A DNA stretch of 64,000 nucleotides, from contig SSGH01000003.1 in assembly GCA_008015835.1 (NCBI GenBank), forward strand, positions 80,214 to 144,213. The letters are read 5' to 3'. The notes below the pieces were generated by a model. The model was not told where the DNA came from. It saw only the letters and a list, made by a program, of their open reading frames with translations, and ran no database searches. Source of the stretch: Lysobacter sp. GTDB lineage: Bacteria; Pseudomonadota; Gammaproteobacteria; Xanthomonadales; Xanthomonadaceae. Each line of letters starts with the position of its first letter. Position 1 is the stretch's first letter. Shown in pieces: positions 27,764 to 40,883 of the stretch. Made by a program: the position numbers and the translations under genes.

Positions 27764-28174
27764 ATGTTCAAAGCCGCCGCGGTGTTAGTGGGCATCCTGA
27801 ACCTGTTGATGGGGGCGGTGTGGTTCTTCGCGCCGCATTTTCCGCTGGAGCTGTGGGGCGTGACCCAGACCAGCCACGGTTTGATGGTGGAGCGTCGGCT
27901 CGGGATCGTGATCCTGATCTACAGCGTCGTGCTGCTGCTCGCGCGCAATGCGCCGCCGTCGCCCGCGCGCAGTGCGATCTGCTACGCCGCGGTGTTCGGC
28001 GGCATCGCGATCGGCTCGATGAACCTTTACGATCTGGTGTCCGGCACCGCCAGCAGCGGCGTCGCGTCGGCCATCGGCATCAACTATCTGACGTCGCTCG
28101 CGTTCGGATTGATCGAATGGCGCGCTTACCGGGACCGCAAGCCGGCGGACACCGCCAAGACGCCGGCGCAGTGA
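27764..28174 (+). CDS. Small four-helix membrane protein
   Basis: 136 residues with four predicted membrane helices (AAAVLVGILNLLMGAVWFF; IVILIYSVVLLLA; ICYAAVFGGIAIG; ASAIGINYLTSLAFGLI). The family is not recognised. The start at 27764 is the first ATG before the first helix. A TACGAT box at 27730-27735 could be its -10. The 270 bases upstream hold a hairpin at 27635-27660 (CAACAA/TTGTTG with an inner CGAG/CTCG). The next gene follows after 19 bases, so the two are probably co-transcribed. Confidence 0.6.
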   Translation: MFKAAAVLVGILNLLMGAVWFFAPHFPLELWGVTQTSHGLMVERRLGIVILIYSVVLLLARNAPPSPARSAICYAAVFGGIAIGSMNLYDLVSGTASSGVASAIGINYLTSLAFGLIEWRAYRDRKPADTAKTPAQ

Positions 28175-28193
28175 CACGCATCGGGAGGCCGGC

Positions 28194-28775
28194 ATGAACG
28201 AGCGCTTGTTTTGGACTTTGATGGCGCAGTGGGTCGCGTGCGGGGCGGCGATCTGCGTCTTGCTGCTGTGGCCGTCGATGCAGCGCGACCGCAGGCCCGC
28301 CGCCGACGAGCGCGCCACTCTGCGCATGCCGTGGGCGTACGCGATCGCGGGCGCGATCGGCCTGTGCGCGTTCCTCGGCGGATGGCGCTTGTCTTACGTC
28401 TACGCCGCCGAGTGGCGGCACCCAGCGACCGATGCGGTGTTTCTACTGTTCGCGGCCATCTCGCTGTGGGCATTGGCCGATTTCGTTTTCCTTCGCATTC
28501 GCGTGGATGCGGAGGGGCTCGCGACGCGCTCGCCGACGGGCCGCTGGCGCGCGATGGCGTGGGCGGATGTCCGCGACGTGCGTTATTCGACGATGCTGAA
28601 CTGCTTTCGCGTGCGGACCGCCGATGGCAGGCGCGCGAACGTGCCGACGACCGCGATCGGGCTGCCGACGTTCGCGCGCTCGACGCTGCGTTACGCGCCG
28701 GCCGATGCGTTCGATGCGCGGACCCGAGACCGATTGGCCGACACCGCCGAGGGGCGACCGCCGCCGATCTGGTGA
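28194..28775 (+). CDS. Membrane protein with PH-like C-terminal domain
   Basis: 193 residues. Three membrane helices (about 8-27, 45-65, 80-100) are followed by a small beta-rich domain (RIRVDAEGLATRSPTGRWRA, then MAWADVRDVRYS, FRVRTADGRRANVPT), which resembles a bacterial PH-like domain. GGGAGG at 28183-28188 supports the ATG at 28194. It lies 19 bases after the preceding membrane-protein gene. Function unknown. Confidence 0.6.
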   Translation: MNERLFWTLMAQWVACGAAICVLLLWPSMQRDRRPAADERATLRMPWAYAIAGAIGLCAFLGGWRLSYVYAAEWRHPATDAVFLLFAAISLWALADFVFLRIRVDAEGLATRSPTGRWRAMAWADVRDVRYSTMLNCFRVRTADGRRANVPTTAIGLPTFARSTLRYAPADAFDARTRDRLADTAEGRPPPIW

Positions 28776-28791
28776 ACGCGCCTCGCGGCGG

Positions 28792-29220
28792 TCATTTGCC
28801 CAACCAGTAGGCGAGCGGTAGCGCGACGACGTACCACGCCCATTCGACGCCGCGGTTGGCCAGTTCGGTGAGCGTCCACGCGAAATGCGAGCCGAGCCGG
28901 AGCGCGGAGTCCACGACGCCGAATCCCAGCGCCAAGCCCATCTGCGTGGAGGCGATGCACCAATTCGCGATGACGATCGTGAGCGCCGTCGCCAGCGTCG
29001 CGATCAGCGCGCGGCGTGCGCCGGGCGCGCTGCGACTCAGTCGCAGCATGACCGCGATGTCGACGGCGGCGACGACCGCCATCCATGCGCATTGCCGGTC
29101 GCGGATGAGCGCCAGAATCACCCAAATCGCGGCGGCGCCGAGGACGCCGATCGCGGCGAACAAGACGGGCGCGACGAGACTCGGGCGCGGCGATGCGGAA
29201 GGAGCGGTCATGGACGACAT
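28792..29220 (-). CDS. Small four-helix membrane protein
   Basis: 142 residues with four membrane helices (VLFAAIGVLGAAAIWVILAL; AVVAAVDIAVMLRL; ALIATLATALTIVIANWCIA; WAWYVVALPLAYWL). Family not recognised. Start uncertain between ATGs at 29220 and 29211; neither has a good ribosome site. It converges with the gene ending at 28775. Confidence 0.5.
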   Translation of the reverse strand: MSSMTAPSASPRPSLVAPVLFAAIGVLGAAAIWVILALIRDRQCAWMAVVAAVDIAVMLRLSRSAPGARRALIATLATALTIVIANWCIASTQMGLALGFGVVDSALRLGSHFAWTLTELANRGVEWAWYVVALPLAYWLGK

Positions 29221-29313
29221 GCGGACAGAGTAGTCGAATCGCGGCGCGAAGGGATGGTCGCGCAAACGACGACGCCCGGCCGCGAGGCGACCGGGCGTCG
29301 AGTGCGATGCGCG

Positions 29314-29373
29314 AGGATCGGGGCGCGCAGGATCGGGGCGCGCAAGACCAGAACGTGCAGGATCAGAACGTCG
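29314..29373. repeat. 15-bp tandem repeat across the end of a TonB receptor gene
   Basis: AGGATCGGGGCGCGC at 29314-29328 and 29329-29343, then diverged copies at 29344-29358 and 29359-29373. The last copy contains the receptor's stop codon (29363-29365). Confidence 0.75.
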
Positions 29374-31798
29374 CGCGCAAGCTCACGCCGTAGCTGCGAT
29401 CCGCGCCCGGGATCACGGTCGGAATACCGAACAGCAGGCCGGTGTTGCCGGCGTCGGTCAGGTATTCCTTGTTGGCGAGGTTGTTGCCCCACACCGCGAC
29501 TTCCCAACGGTCGGCGAAACGCCAACCGGCGCGCAGATTGAACAGGCCGTAGCCGTCCTGTTCGATGCCCGGTTGGTTGTCGTCTTCGAAGAACACTTGA
29601 CTGCGCCAGTTGTAGCTCGGACGCACGTACAAGGTATCGCCGTTCTGCAGCGGAATGCGCCAATCCAGGCCGAGCGAGTACGATTGCTTCGGCGTCATGC
29701 GGAAGCGATTGCCCGCCAGTTCCTGCGCCACGCCGTCGTCGTCGAAGGCGTTGAAGCCGCCGTCGATGTAGCCGTAGTTCAACCAGCCGTCGACGTTGTC
29801 GCTGAAGCGGCCGAACAACGAGGCCTCGAACCCCAGCGCATGCGCCTTGCCGGCGTTCTTGGTGATGAAGAACGGGGGCGGCGTGTCGTTCTGCACCGAG
29901 GCCTGGAAGTCGTTGTAGTCGTAGTAGAACAGCGACAGGTCGTAGACGAAGCGGCCGTCGCTGGCCGAGCCCTTCATGCCCAGTTCGTAGCTCCACACGA
30001 TTTCGGCGCTGACTTCGTCCGAGCCGAGGTCGCTGACGTTGATCATGTTCGGGCGGCGGCCGCGCGAGACGCTGGCGTAGGTGTTGACGTTATCGCCGAG
30101 CTTGTAGCCGAGCACGGCGCGGCCGACCCACGAATTGAAGCTGCCGCTGTCGCTCAACCGACCGGCGGTGGCCGGGAACAGCAGGTTGGTGCACGGCGGC
30201 GCGCCGCAGGCCGGCGCACCGCGGGCGGAGAGCAGGAAGCCGAGGCTCGAACCGTTGCCCGGCGCGGCGAAATAGCCGTATTCGACGGTTTCGTGCGAGC
30301 CGCGCAAACCGAGCGTCAGCGACCACTGGTCGTTGAAGCGCCAGGTGCCGTCGGCGAACACTTCGAACGCGCGGATGTCCACGTCGTTGCCGAAGGTTTC
30401 GCGGTGGTCGGGGTTGAGCGGAATCTGCAAGAAGCCGGCGGGATTGCTCGGCGTCGGCGGCACCAAGCCGGGCACCGGCAGCCAGGTCGTGGCGACCGAG
30501 GTGTTCGGCGTCGCGTTCGCGTTCAGCAGCGGCACGACCGGGAAATACAGATTCGCCAGCGCCGAACCGAGCAGGGCCGACGTGTTCGCGTTGATTTGCG
30601 GCGACAGCAACGCGTACAACTGGCGCTCGTCGGCTTGGTAATGCAGGTCGCGGTTCGCGACTTCGTCGAAGTACGAGGCGCCGACGAAGCCGGTGAATTT
30701 GCCGCCGGCGTCGAAATCGAAGCGGATTTCCTGGCTGAACTGACGGCCCCAGGCGTTTTCGTCGAATTCGATCATATCCGCTTGCGAGCCGTCGGAATCG
30801 AATTTGTCGAGGCCGTCGTAGCGGCGCCAACCGGTGACGGTGGACAGCGTCCAGGTGTCGTTGAGCGCGAAATCGCCGAGCACGGTGACGCCGTAGACCT
30901 CGCGGTCGGTGCCCAACTCATCGCCGCGCTGCGAATTGGCGACGTACGGGTCCAGGCTGCCCTGCAGGTTCGGGATCACTTGGCTACGGAAGGCGGTGCC
31001 CGGCGGGGAATCCTTCTGGTAGTTCAGGATCACGTCCAAGCCGCTGCGCTCGCCGATATCCACATGCAGCGCGCCACGGATAGCTCGGGTGTCCTTGCCC
31101 TGCAGCGTGCCGCCGTCGAGGTTCTCGACGAAACCGTCGCGGGTTTCGTAGAACGCCGCGACCCGGCCCTGCACGTTGTCGCTCAGGTCGGTGTTGTAGA
31201 AGCCGGTGAAGCGGCGCTGGTCGTCGCTGCCCAAGCCCAGTTCGAAGCCGGCGGAGCGGCCGCTGCGGGCCTTGTTCTGGATCAGGTGGATCGCGCCGGT
31301 TTCCGCGGCGCGGCCGAACAGCGTGCCCTGCGGGCCGCGCAGCACTTCCACGCGCTCCATGTCGAACATTTCGACCGACGAACCGCGCGCGCGGCTGATC
31401 GACACGCCGTCCTGGAACACCGAAATGCGCGGCTCCTGGGTCGGATCGTCGAGGTCGGCGGTGATGCCGCGGATCGAAATGCTGGGGTTGCTCACGCTCT
31501 GGGTCTGCACCTCCAGGCCCGGCACCAGCGAACCTAGGTCGCCGTAATCCTGGATGCCTTGGGCCCGCAGGAAGTCGCCGGAATAGGCGTTGATCGAGAT
31601 CGGCACGTCCTCGATCTGCTGTTCGCGCTTCTGCGCGGTCACGGTGATGCGGTCCAGCTCTTCGACGCCGTCCGGCGCGGCGTCCTGGGCCAACGCGGGC
31701 AGGGCGGTCGCGGACGCGATCGCCAGGGCCAACGACAGCCGGGCGCGGCGCAGCGGGCGCGCGGCGCGAGGCGCGTTCGAATGCGTAATTCGGGTCAT
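29363..31798 (-). CDS. TonB-dependent receptor
   Basis: 811 residues. A signal peptide ends near ALA-QDAAPD, a TonB-box-like segment (DRITVTAQKREQ) follows, then the plug (SISIRGITAD; RVEVLRGPQGTLFGRAAETG) and a barrel ending in RATF. The opening TVTAQKRxQxIxDVP is the signature of a receptor group common in Sphingomonads and Xanthomonads, often for siderophores or small organic ligands. The ligand is unknown. The start at 31798 has GGAGAG upstream; an ATG at 31813 would overlap that site. It diverges from sufT. Confidence 0.88.
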   Translation of the reverse strand: MTRITHSNAPRAARPLRRARLSLALAIASATALPALAQDAAPDGVEELDRITVTAQKREQQIEDVPISINAYSGDFLRAQGIQDYGDLGSLVPGLEVQTQSVSNPSISIRGITADLDDPTQEPRISVFQDGVSISRARGSSVEMFDMERVEVLRGPQGTLFGRAAETGAIHLIQNKARSGRSAGFELGLGSDDQRRFTGFYNTDLSDNVQGRVAAFYETRDGFVENLDGGTLQGKDTRAIRGALHVDIGERSGLDVILNYQKDSPPGTAFRSQVIPNLQGSLDPYVANSQRGDELGTDREVYGVTVLGDFALNDTWTLSTVTGWRRYDGLDKFDSDGSQADMIEFDENAWGRQFSQEIRFDFDAGGKFTGFVGASYFDEVANRDLHYQADERQLYALLSPQINANTSALLGSALANLYFPVVPLLNANATPNTSVATTWLPVPGLVPPTPSNPAGFLQIPLNPDHRETFGNDVDIRAFEVFADGTWRFNDQWSLTLGLRGSHETVEYGYFAAPGNGSSLGFLLSARGAPACGAPPCTNLLFPATAGRLSDSGSFNSWVGRAVLGYKLGDNVNTYASVSRGRRPNMINVSDLGSDEVSAEIVWSYELGMKGSASDGRFVYDLSLFYYDYNDFQASVQNDTPPPFFITKNAGKAHALGFEASLFGRFSDNVDGWLNYGYIDGGFNAFDDDGVAQELAGNRFRMTPKQSYSLGLDWRIPLQNGDTLYVRPSYNWRSQVFFEDDNQPGIEQDGYGLFNLRAGWRFADRWEVAVWGNNLANKEYLTDAGNTGLLFGIPTVIPGADRSYGVSLRATF

Positions 31799-31914
31799 GC
31801 AAACACTCTCCATGAGGAGTCGGAAGACGCGATCCCGGACCTCCCCCGATCCGAGACCGCCGATTCGGCGAGTGCGCCTTTATACCGCACGGACATGGCA
31901 GGAAAGCGCTCCGG

Positions 31915-31920
31915 TACAAT
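31915..31920 (+). promoter_or_regulatory. Possible -10 box for sufT
   Basis: TACAAT, 50 bases before the proposed GTG start; the -35 region is weak (GACATG at 31892). It argues against the in-frame ATG at 31919. Confidence 0.4.
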
Positions 31921-31969
31921 GGCGGCCCTCCGAACGCCGCCCTCGCGATCCAGGATCGCGCCTCTCACC

Positions 31970-32521
31970 GTGTATTCCCGTAGCAGCGAACCCGTCCGTT
32001 TCGAACGCGATTGCGACGCCGTCCTCGTACCCCAGGGCGAGGCGGTGACCCTGCCTGCAGGCACTGTCGGGTACATCACCCAGGCCCTCGGCGGCAGTTG
32101 GACGGTGTTCGTCGAAGGCAATTTGATGCGCATCGCCGGCAAGGACGCGGACGCCATCGGCAAAGAGCCGCCGCCGCCGATCGAATTGCCCGAGGGCGCC
32201 AGCGACGAGGATGTCGAAACCCTGGTCTGGAAGCAGTTGCGGACCTGTTTCGACCCGGAGATTCCGATCAACATCGTCGATCTGGGCCTGGTCTACGGCG
32301 CCGACGTGCGCTCCGACGAGAGCGGCCAGCGGCGCGTCGAGATCCGGATGACCCTGACGGCCCCGGCCTGCGGCATGGGCGAGACCCTGGTCGAGGACGT
32401 GCGCGGCAAGCTCGAATTGATCCCGACCGTCGCCGATGTCGATGTGGAATTGGTGTTCGACCCGCCGTGGACGCGCGAGATGATGTCGGAAGTCGCGCGT
32501 TTGGAAACCGGCATGTTCTGA
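31970..32521 (+). CDS. sufT: Putative Fe-S cluster assembly protein SufT
   Basis: 183 residues. The N-terminal part (FERDCDAVLVPQGEAVTLPA; YITQALGGSWTVFVEGN) is specific to SufT. The C-terminal 100 residues are a MIP18/DUF59 domain with the signatures DPEIPINIVDLGLVY and TAPACGMG, whose Cys is the conserved thiol of the family. SufT helps maturation of Fe-S proteins. The conserved protein begins at YSRSSEPVRFERD, so I use the GTG at 31970. The rest of the suf operon is not in this window. A 15-bp tandem repeat begins at its stop codon. Confidence 0.85.
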   Translation: MYSRSSEPVRFERDCDAVLVPQGEAVTLPAGTVGYITQALGGSWTVFVEGNLMRIAGKDADAIGKEPPPPIELPEGASDEDVETLVWKQLRTCFDPEIPINIVDLGLVYGADVRSDESGQRRVEIRMTLTAPACGMGETLVEDVRGKLELIPTVADVDVELVFDPPWTREMMSEVARLETGMF

Positions 32522-32577
32522 GTCGGCATGTGCCGAGTCGGCGCGCTCTGAGTCGGCGTGCTCTGAGTCGGCGCGCT
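32518..32577. repeat. 15-bp tandem repeat starting at the sufT stop codon
   Basis: Four units at 32518-32532, 32533-32547, 32548-32562 and 32563-32577, consensus CTGAGTCGGCGCGCT. The last 15 bases of sufT (GGCATGTT end) resemble a decayed fifth unit. Confidence 0.8.
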
Positions 32578-34838
<2,261 letters not shown>

Positions 34839-34890
34839 GCCGCGATTCGCCCGTTTCGCGGGGCTTCGACGCGGAACGGGTTTCGATCGA

Positions 34891-34920
34891 GAGCCCCGGC
34901 GCATGCGCCGGGGCTCTTTT
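34891..34920 (+). terminator. Rho-independent terminator after M4 copy 1
   Basis: A perfect palindromic stem at 34891-34916 (arms begin GAGCCCCGGCG and end GGGGCTC) is followed by four T residues. Confidence 0.88.
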
Positions 34921-35184
34921 CGTCGGTGGACCGGCTGGCGACCGAGACGGGGCAGGGGAGAGCCGCCCGAAACGGATAAGGCTGGCTTTATTCTTCAATC
35001 GAAACAATAAGTTGAAGGCTTGGTCGCGGCGCCTGTTCGCTTCGCTCGAATGCCCGAGCCTCCGCACGGCTCCCGGTTTCGCCCCTCCTCCGCGGCGAGC
35101 AGGGGAGGAACGGGCCGCCGTAGTGAAGGGTGCCGAAGCCCGGCGTTCGACAGCGAGCGACAACGCGCGACATTCGCGCGACCG

Positions 35185-35203
35185 TTTGCTGCAACGCAGC
35201 AAA
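35185..35203. promoter_or_regulatory. Palindrome in leader of second M4 gene
   Basis: TTTGCTGCAACGCAGCAAA: 8-bp arms with a 3-base centre, followed by AAAATTTTCGATCG. The symmetry fits a dimeric regulator site or a hairpin about 330 bases before the start codon. Confidence 0.35.
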
Positions 35204-35338
35204 ATTTTCGATCGACCGTACCGATCAGGCGCCCGGCGTATGCGAAAAGATCGGTTCCGGACCCAAAATTCGCGTTTTTTCGAACGGCGTGTCTCTGTTC
35301 TCGGGACAAAGACCGTGCCGTAGGGGGGCATCTATTGA

Positions 35339-37771
<2,433 letters not shown>

Positions 37772-37806
37772 TCCTCGCGATCGGAACCTGATGTCGCGAG
37801 ACCCAA

Positions 37807-37837
37807 GAAGCCCCGGCATCGCCGGGGCTTCTTTCTT
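37807..37837 (+). terminator. Rho-independent terminator after M4 copy 2
   Basis: Arms GAAGCCCCGGC (37807-37817) and GCCGGGGCTTC (37821-37831) around ATC, then TTTCTT. Confidence 0.88.
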
Positions 37838-37910
37838 CCATCGCCGAGCGGCGCGCGGGGGCGCGTCGTCGCGCTATTCGCGCAATTCCACTTCCTCAAG
37901 GAACCGAGAC

Positions 37911-40160
37911 ATGAATCCGAACCCTCTCCGTATCCCGGCGCTGTTGTTGTGCGTCGGCCTCTCGACTTGCGCTTGGGCGCAGAGCGCATCGCGAACCTCC
38001 AGCGGCCATGCCCGCGCAGAAGCCGATGCCGCGCTCGCGGCCCTGCGGCTGCGGCAAGACGCCGCCGCCCCGGTCTACATCGTGACCTCGCGCGACACCT
38101 ATCCGCTGATGCAGGACCTCGCCGTCGACGCATCGCCGACCTTCGATAGCGTCGGCACCGCCTTGGTGGTCGCGCAGACCCAAGCGCAGCATCTGGGCGC
38201 GGTGAGCGCGCGCATCCATCAGAAGCAACTGCGCTGCGGCGGTTACTTCGCGTTCGCGTCGCGCGCCGAAGCCGAAGCTTTCGTGCGCTCGGATCGCGCC
38301 GCGCAGATCGTGCGCAAATCCTTGCTCGCGGCGTACACCATCGATAACCAAACGACGGTCAGCCCCTGGTTGCCGCAGACTTCCGCGACGAACATCTACA
38401 GCACGATCTCGACGCTGTCGTCGTATCAGAATCGCTATTACACCAGCACGACCGGCAAAACCTCGGCGGAGTGGATCCGCACGACGTGGCAGGGTCTGGC
38501 CGGAAGTCGCACCGATGTGACCTCCGAGCTGTTCACCGCCTGCAGCAATTGCTCGACGCAGCCGTCGGTGATCCTGACCATCCGTGGCAACGAATTGCCG
38601 AACGAAGTGGTGGTGCTCGGCGCGCACCTGGATTCGATCAACACCAGCGGCGGCGGCAGCACCACGCAGGTCGCGCCCGGCGCCGACGACGACGCATCCG
38701 GCATCGCGACCTTGACCGAAGTGATTCGCATCGCGCTGGCCAGCGGGTGGAAACCCAAGCGTACGGTCAAGTTCATGGGCTATGCGGCGGAAGAAGTCGG
38801 CTTGCGCGGCTCGAACGCGATCGCGCAATCGTTCCGCGCCTCCGGCACGAATGTGGTCGCCGTGCTGCAGCTCGACATGACCAATTACAAGCCGACGACG
38901 GGCAGCGACATGCGCCTGATCACCGACTACTCGAACGCGGACGTCCAAACCTTCCTCACCGGATTGTTCGACACGTATCTGGCGCCGCTCGGCATGACCC
39001 GCGGCACCTACACCTGCGGCTACGGGTGTTCGGATCACGCGTCGTGGACCAGCGCCGGGTATCCGTCGGGCATGATGTTCGAGGGCGGTAGTTCGAGCTA
39101 TTTCTCGAACATCCACAGCGCGGGCGACACGCTCGCGAACATGAGCAATTCGGCGGCGAACAGCGCGAAGTTCGCGAAGCTCGGATTGGCCTTCTTGGGC
39201 GAGGCGGCGAAGACCAGCACGGGCGGCGGTGGCGGCAACGTCGCGCCGGTCGCCAACTTCAGCGTCGCCACGACCGGCCTGACCGCGAACTTCACCGACG
39301 CCTCCACCGATAGCGACGGCAGCATCGCCTCGCGCAGTTGGAACTTCGGCGACGGCACCACGTCCACCGCGATCAACCCGAGCAAAACCTACGCGACGGG
39401 CGGCACTTACACCGTCGCATTGACCGTCACCGACAATCTCGGCGCCGCCAATACCAAATCCAGCGCGGTGACGGTGTCGGCGCCCGGCGGCGGTACGTTG
39501 AGCAACGGCGTGCCGGTCACGGGCTTGTCGGGTGCGGCGAACGCGGAATTGCGCTACACGATGTCGGTTCCCGCGGGCGCGACGAATCTGCGTTTCGTCA
39601 CCTCCGGCGGTACGGGCGATGCCGATCTCTACGCCCGCTTCGGCACCGCGCCGACGACCACGACCTACGACTGCCGCTCGAACGGCGGCACGAACGCGGA
39701 AACCTGCGCGATCGTCACCGCGCAAGCCGGGACCTATCACGTACTGGTGCGGGGCTATTCCGCGTTCTCGGGTCTGAGTTTGACCGGTAGTTACACCACC
39801 GGCGGCGGTGGCGGCACGACGCAGACGTACACCAACACCACGGACTACACGATCAACGACAACAGCACGGTCGAGAGCCCGATCGCGGTGAGCGGTCGTA
39901 CCGGCAACGCGCCGACGAACGCGTCGGTGACGGTGGCGATCGTGCACACCTACCAGGGCGACCTGAAGGTGGACTTGGTCGCGCCGGACGGTTCGCTGTA
40001 CAACATCCACAACCGCACCGGCGGCAGCGCCGACAACATCAACAAGACGGTGACGTTGAATTTGTCGACCGAAGCCTTGAACGGCACCTGGAAGCTGCGC
40101 GCACAAGATGCGGCCACTGGCGACACCGGCTACATCAACAGTTGGAGTATCACGTTCTGA
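37911..40160 (+). CDS. Secreted M28 leucine aminopeptidase with PKD, PPC and P-domain
   Basis: 749 residues. A signal peptide ends near AWA-QSASR. The catalytic part closely follows the Vibrio proteolyticus aminopeptidase (M28E). The zinc ligands align as H239, D260 (GADDDASG), E295, D322 and H402 (NIHSAGDT), with E294 as general base. The disulfide pair CGYGC is also kept. It removes N-terminal residues from peptides outside the cell. C-terminal modules: PKD (about 443-527), PPC (527-632), P-domain (636-749). The P-domain DNA is nearly the same as in the preceding M4 gene. AAGGAA precedes ATG 37911. Confidence 0.92.
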   Translation: MNPNPLRIPALLLCVGLSTCAWAQSASRTSSGHARAEADAALAALRLRQDAAAPVYIVTSRDTYPLMQDLAVDASPTFDSVGTALVVAQTQAQHLGAVSARIHQKQLRCGGYFAFASRAEAEAFVRSDRAAQIVRKSLLAAYTIDNQTTVSPWLPQTSATNIYSTISTLSSYQNRYYTSTTGKTSAEWIRTTWQGLAGSRTDVTSELFTACSNCSTQPSVILTIRGNELPNEVVVLGAHLDSINTSGGGSTTQVAPGADDDASGIATLTEVIRIALASGWKPKRTVKFMGYAAEEVGLRGSNAIAQSFRASGTNVVAVLQLDMTNYKPTTGSDMRLITDYSNADVQTFLTGLFDTYLAPLGMTRGTYTCGYGCSDHASWTSAGYPSGMMFEGGSSSYFSNIHSAGDTLANMSNSAANSAKFAKLGLAFLGEAAKTSTGGGGGNVAPVANFSVATTGLTANFTDASTDSDGSIASRSWNFGDGTTSTAINPSKTYATGGTYTVALTVTDNLGAANTKSSAVTVSAPGGGTLSNGVPVTGLSGAANAELRYTMSVPAGATNLRFVTSGGTGDADLYARFGTAPTTTTYDCRSNGGTNAETCAIVTAQAGTYHVLVRGYSAFSGLSLTGSYTTGGGGGTTQTYTNTTDYTINDNSTVESPIAVSGRTGNAPTNASVTVAIVHTYQGDLKVDLVAPDGSLYNIHNRTGGSADNINKTVTLNLSTEALNGTWKLRAQDAATGDTGYINSWSITF

Positions 40161-40883
40161 TGCCCAAGCGCGGAGTCTCGGCGCAAGATTCACGAGACAC
40201 CACGCTCGAAATCCAACGCTCGAAACTCGATCTTCGCGACGACGGACGCATTGCGCACATCGACACTCGCGACACGCAGCCCCGGCCCGCCGGGGCTGCG
40301 TGCTTTCGGCGAGGCGAATCCGCATACGAATCGACCAGGCCCATGCGTTCGCCGAATGCGTGCAGGAGATGCGCATCGAATTCGGTCGCGCCGCCGATGC
40401 GTCGGGGGTTTCGCGCATTTCGATGCCGCATCCGCGTCATCCTGCGCATGAACGGAACGCTCCCGCGTTCTGCGCTCATCGAGAGCGTTGAAAATCCTGT
40501 TCGCGGCATCTGAGACGCCGCGCGCGCATCCTGCGGCGCGATGCGAGAAAAATCGTTTTCCGCCAACGCGCGGACGAATAGGGCGTCTCGCGCCGTTCAA
40601 GATCATGCACAGTTCGAAGGCCGCATTCGATGATGTAAAAAATACGTTTTTTCGTATGGCGCGCTGCGGCTTGCTCGTTCGTCGGAACTCGCATACGTTT
40701 CGGCCGCGGATCGGGGCGCGCAGTGTCGTCGCGGCGCCGAACGGGGGGAACAACGCGAACGGCGAGGGCCGGAGACGGCGCTCAGCCCTATGTCGCGTTG
40801 CCGTGATCCGCACGCTGCGCATCGCGCATTTCGCGCGACGCGTCGTTCCAATGTCTCGATAACGACAAGTCCAAGGAGCAATC
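40161..40883. other. Leader region of S8 peptidase gene 1
   Basis: About 720 bases without a supported gene. A GC hairpin terminator lies at 40275-40300. ATACG-TTTTTT-CGTAT, with the following GGCG, lies at 40642-40661 and resembles an element 245 bases before the second M4 gene. CAAGGAG precedes the next start. Confidence 0.45.
40275..40300 (+). terminator. Terminator hairpin after M28 gene
   Basis: Arms CGCAGCCCCGG and CCGGGGCTGCG around CCCG; the T-run is weak (TGCTTTC). Confidence 0.6.

Noticed and set aside
31559..31969. N-terminal extension of SufT
   Set aside because: It crosses the divergent TonB receptor gene start and a likely -10 box; the conserved protein begins at YSRSSEPVRF.
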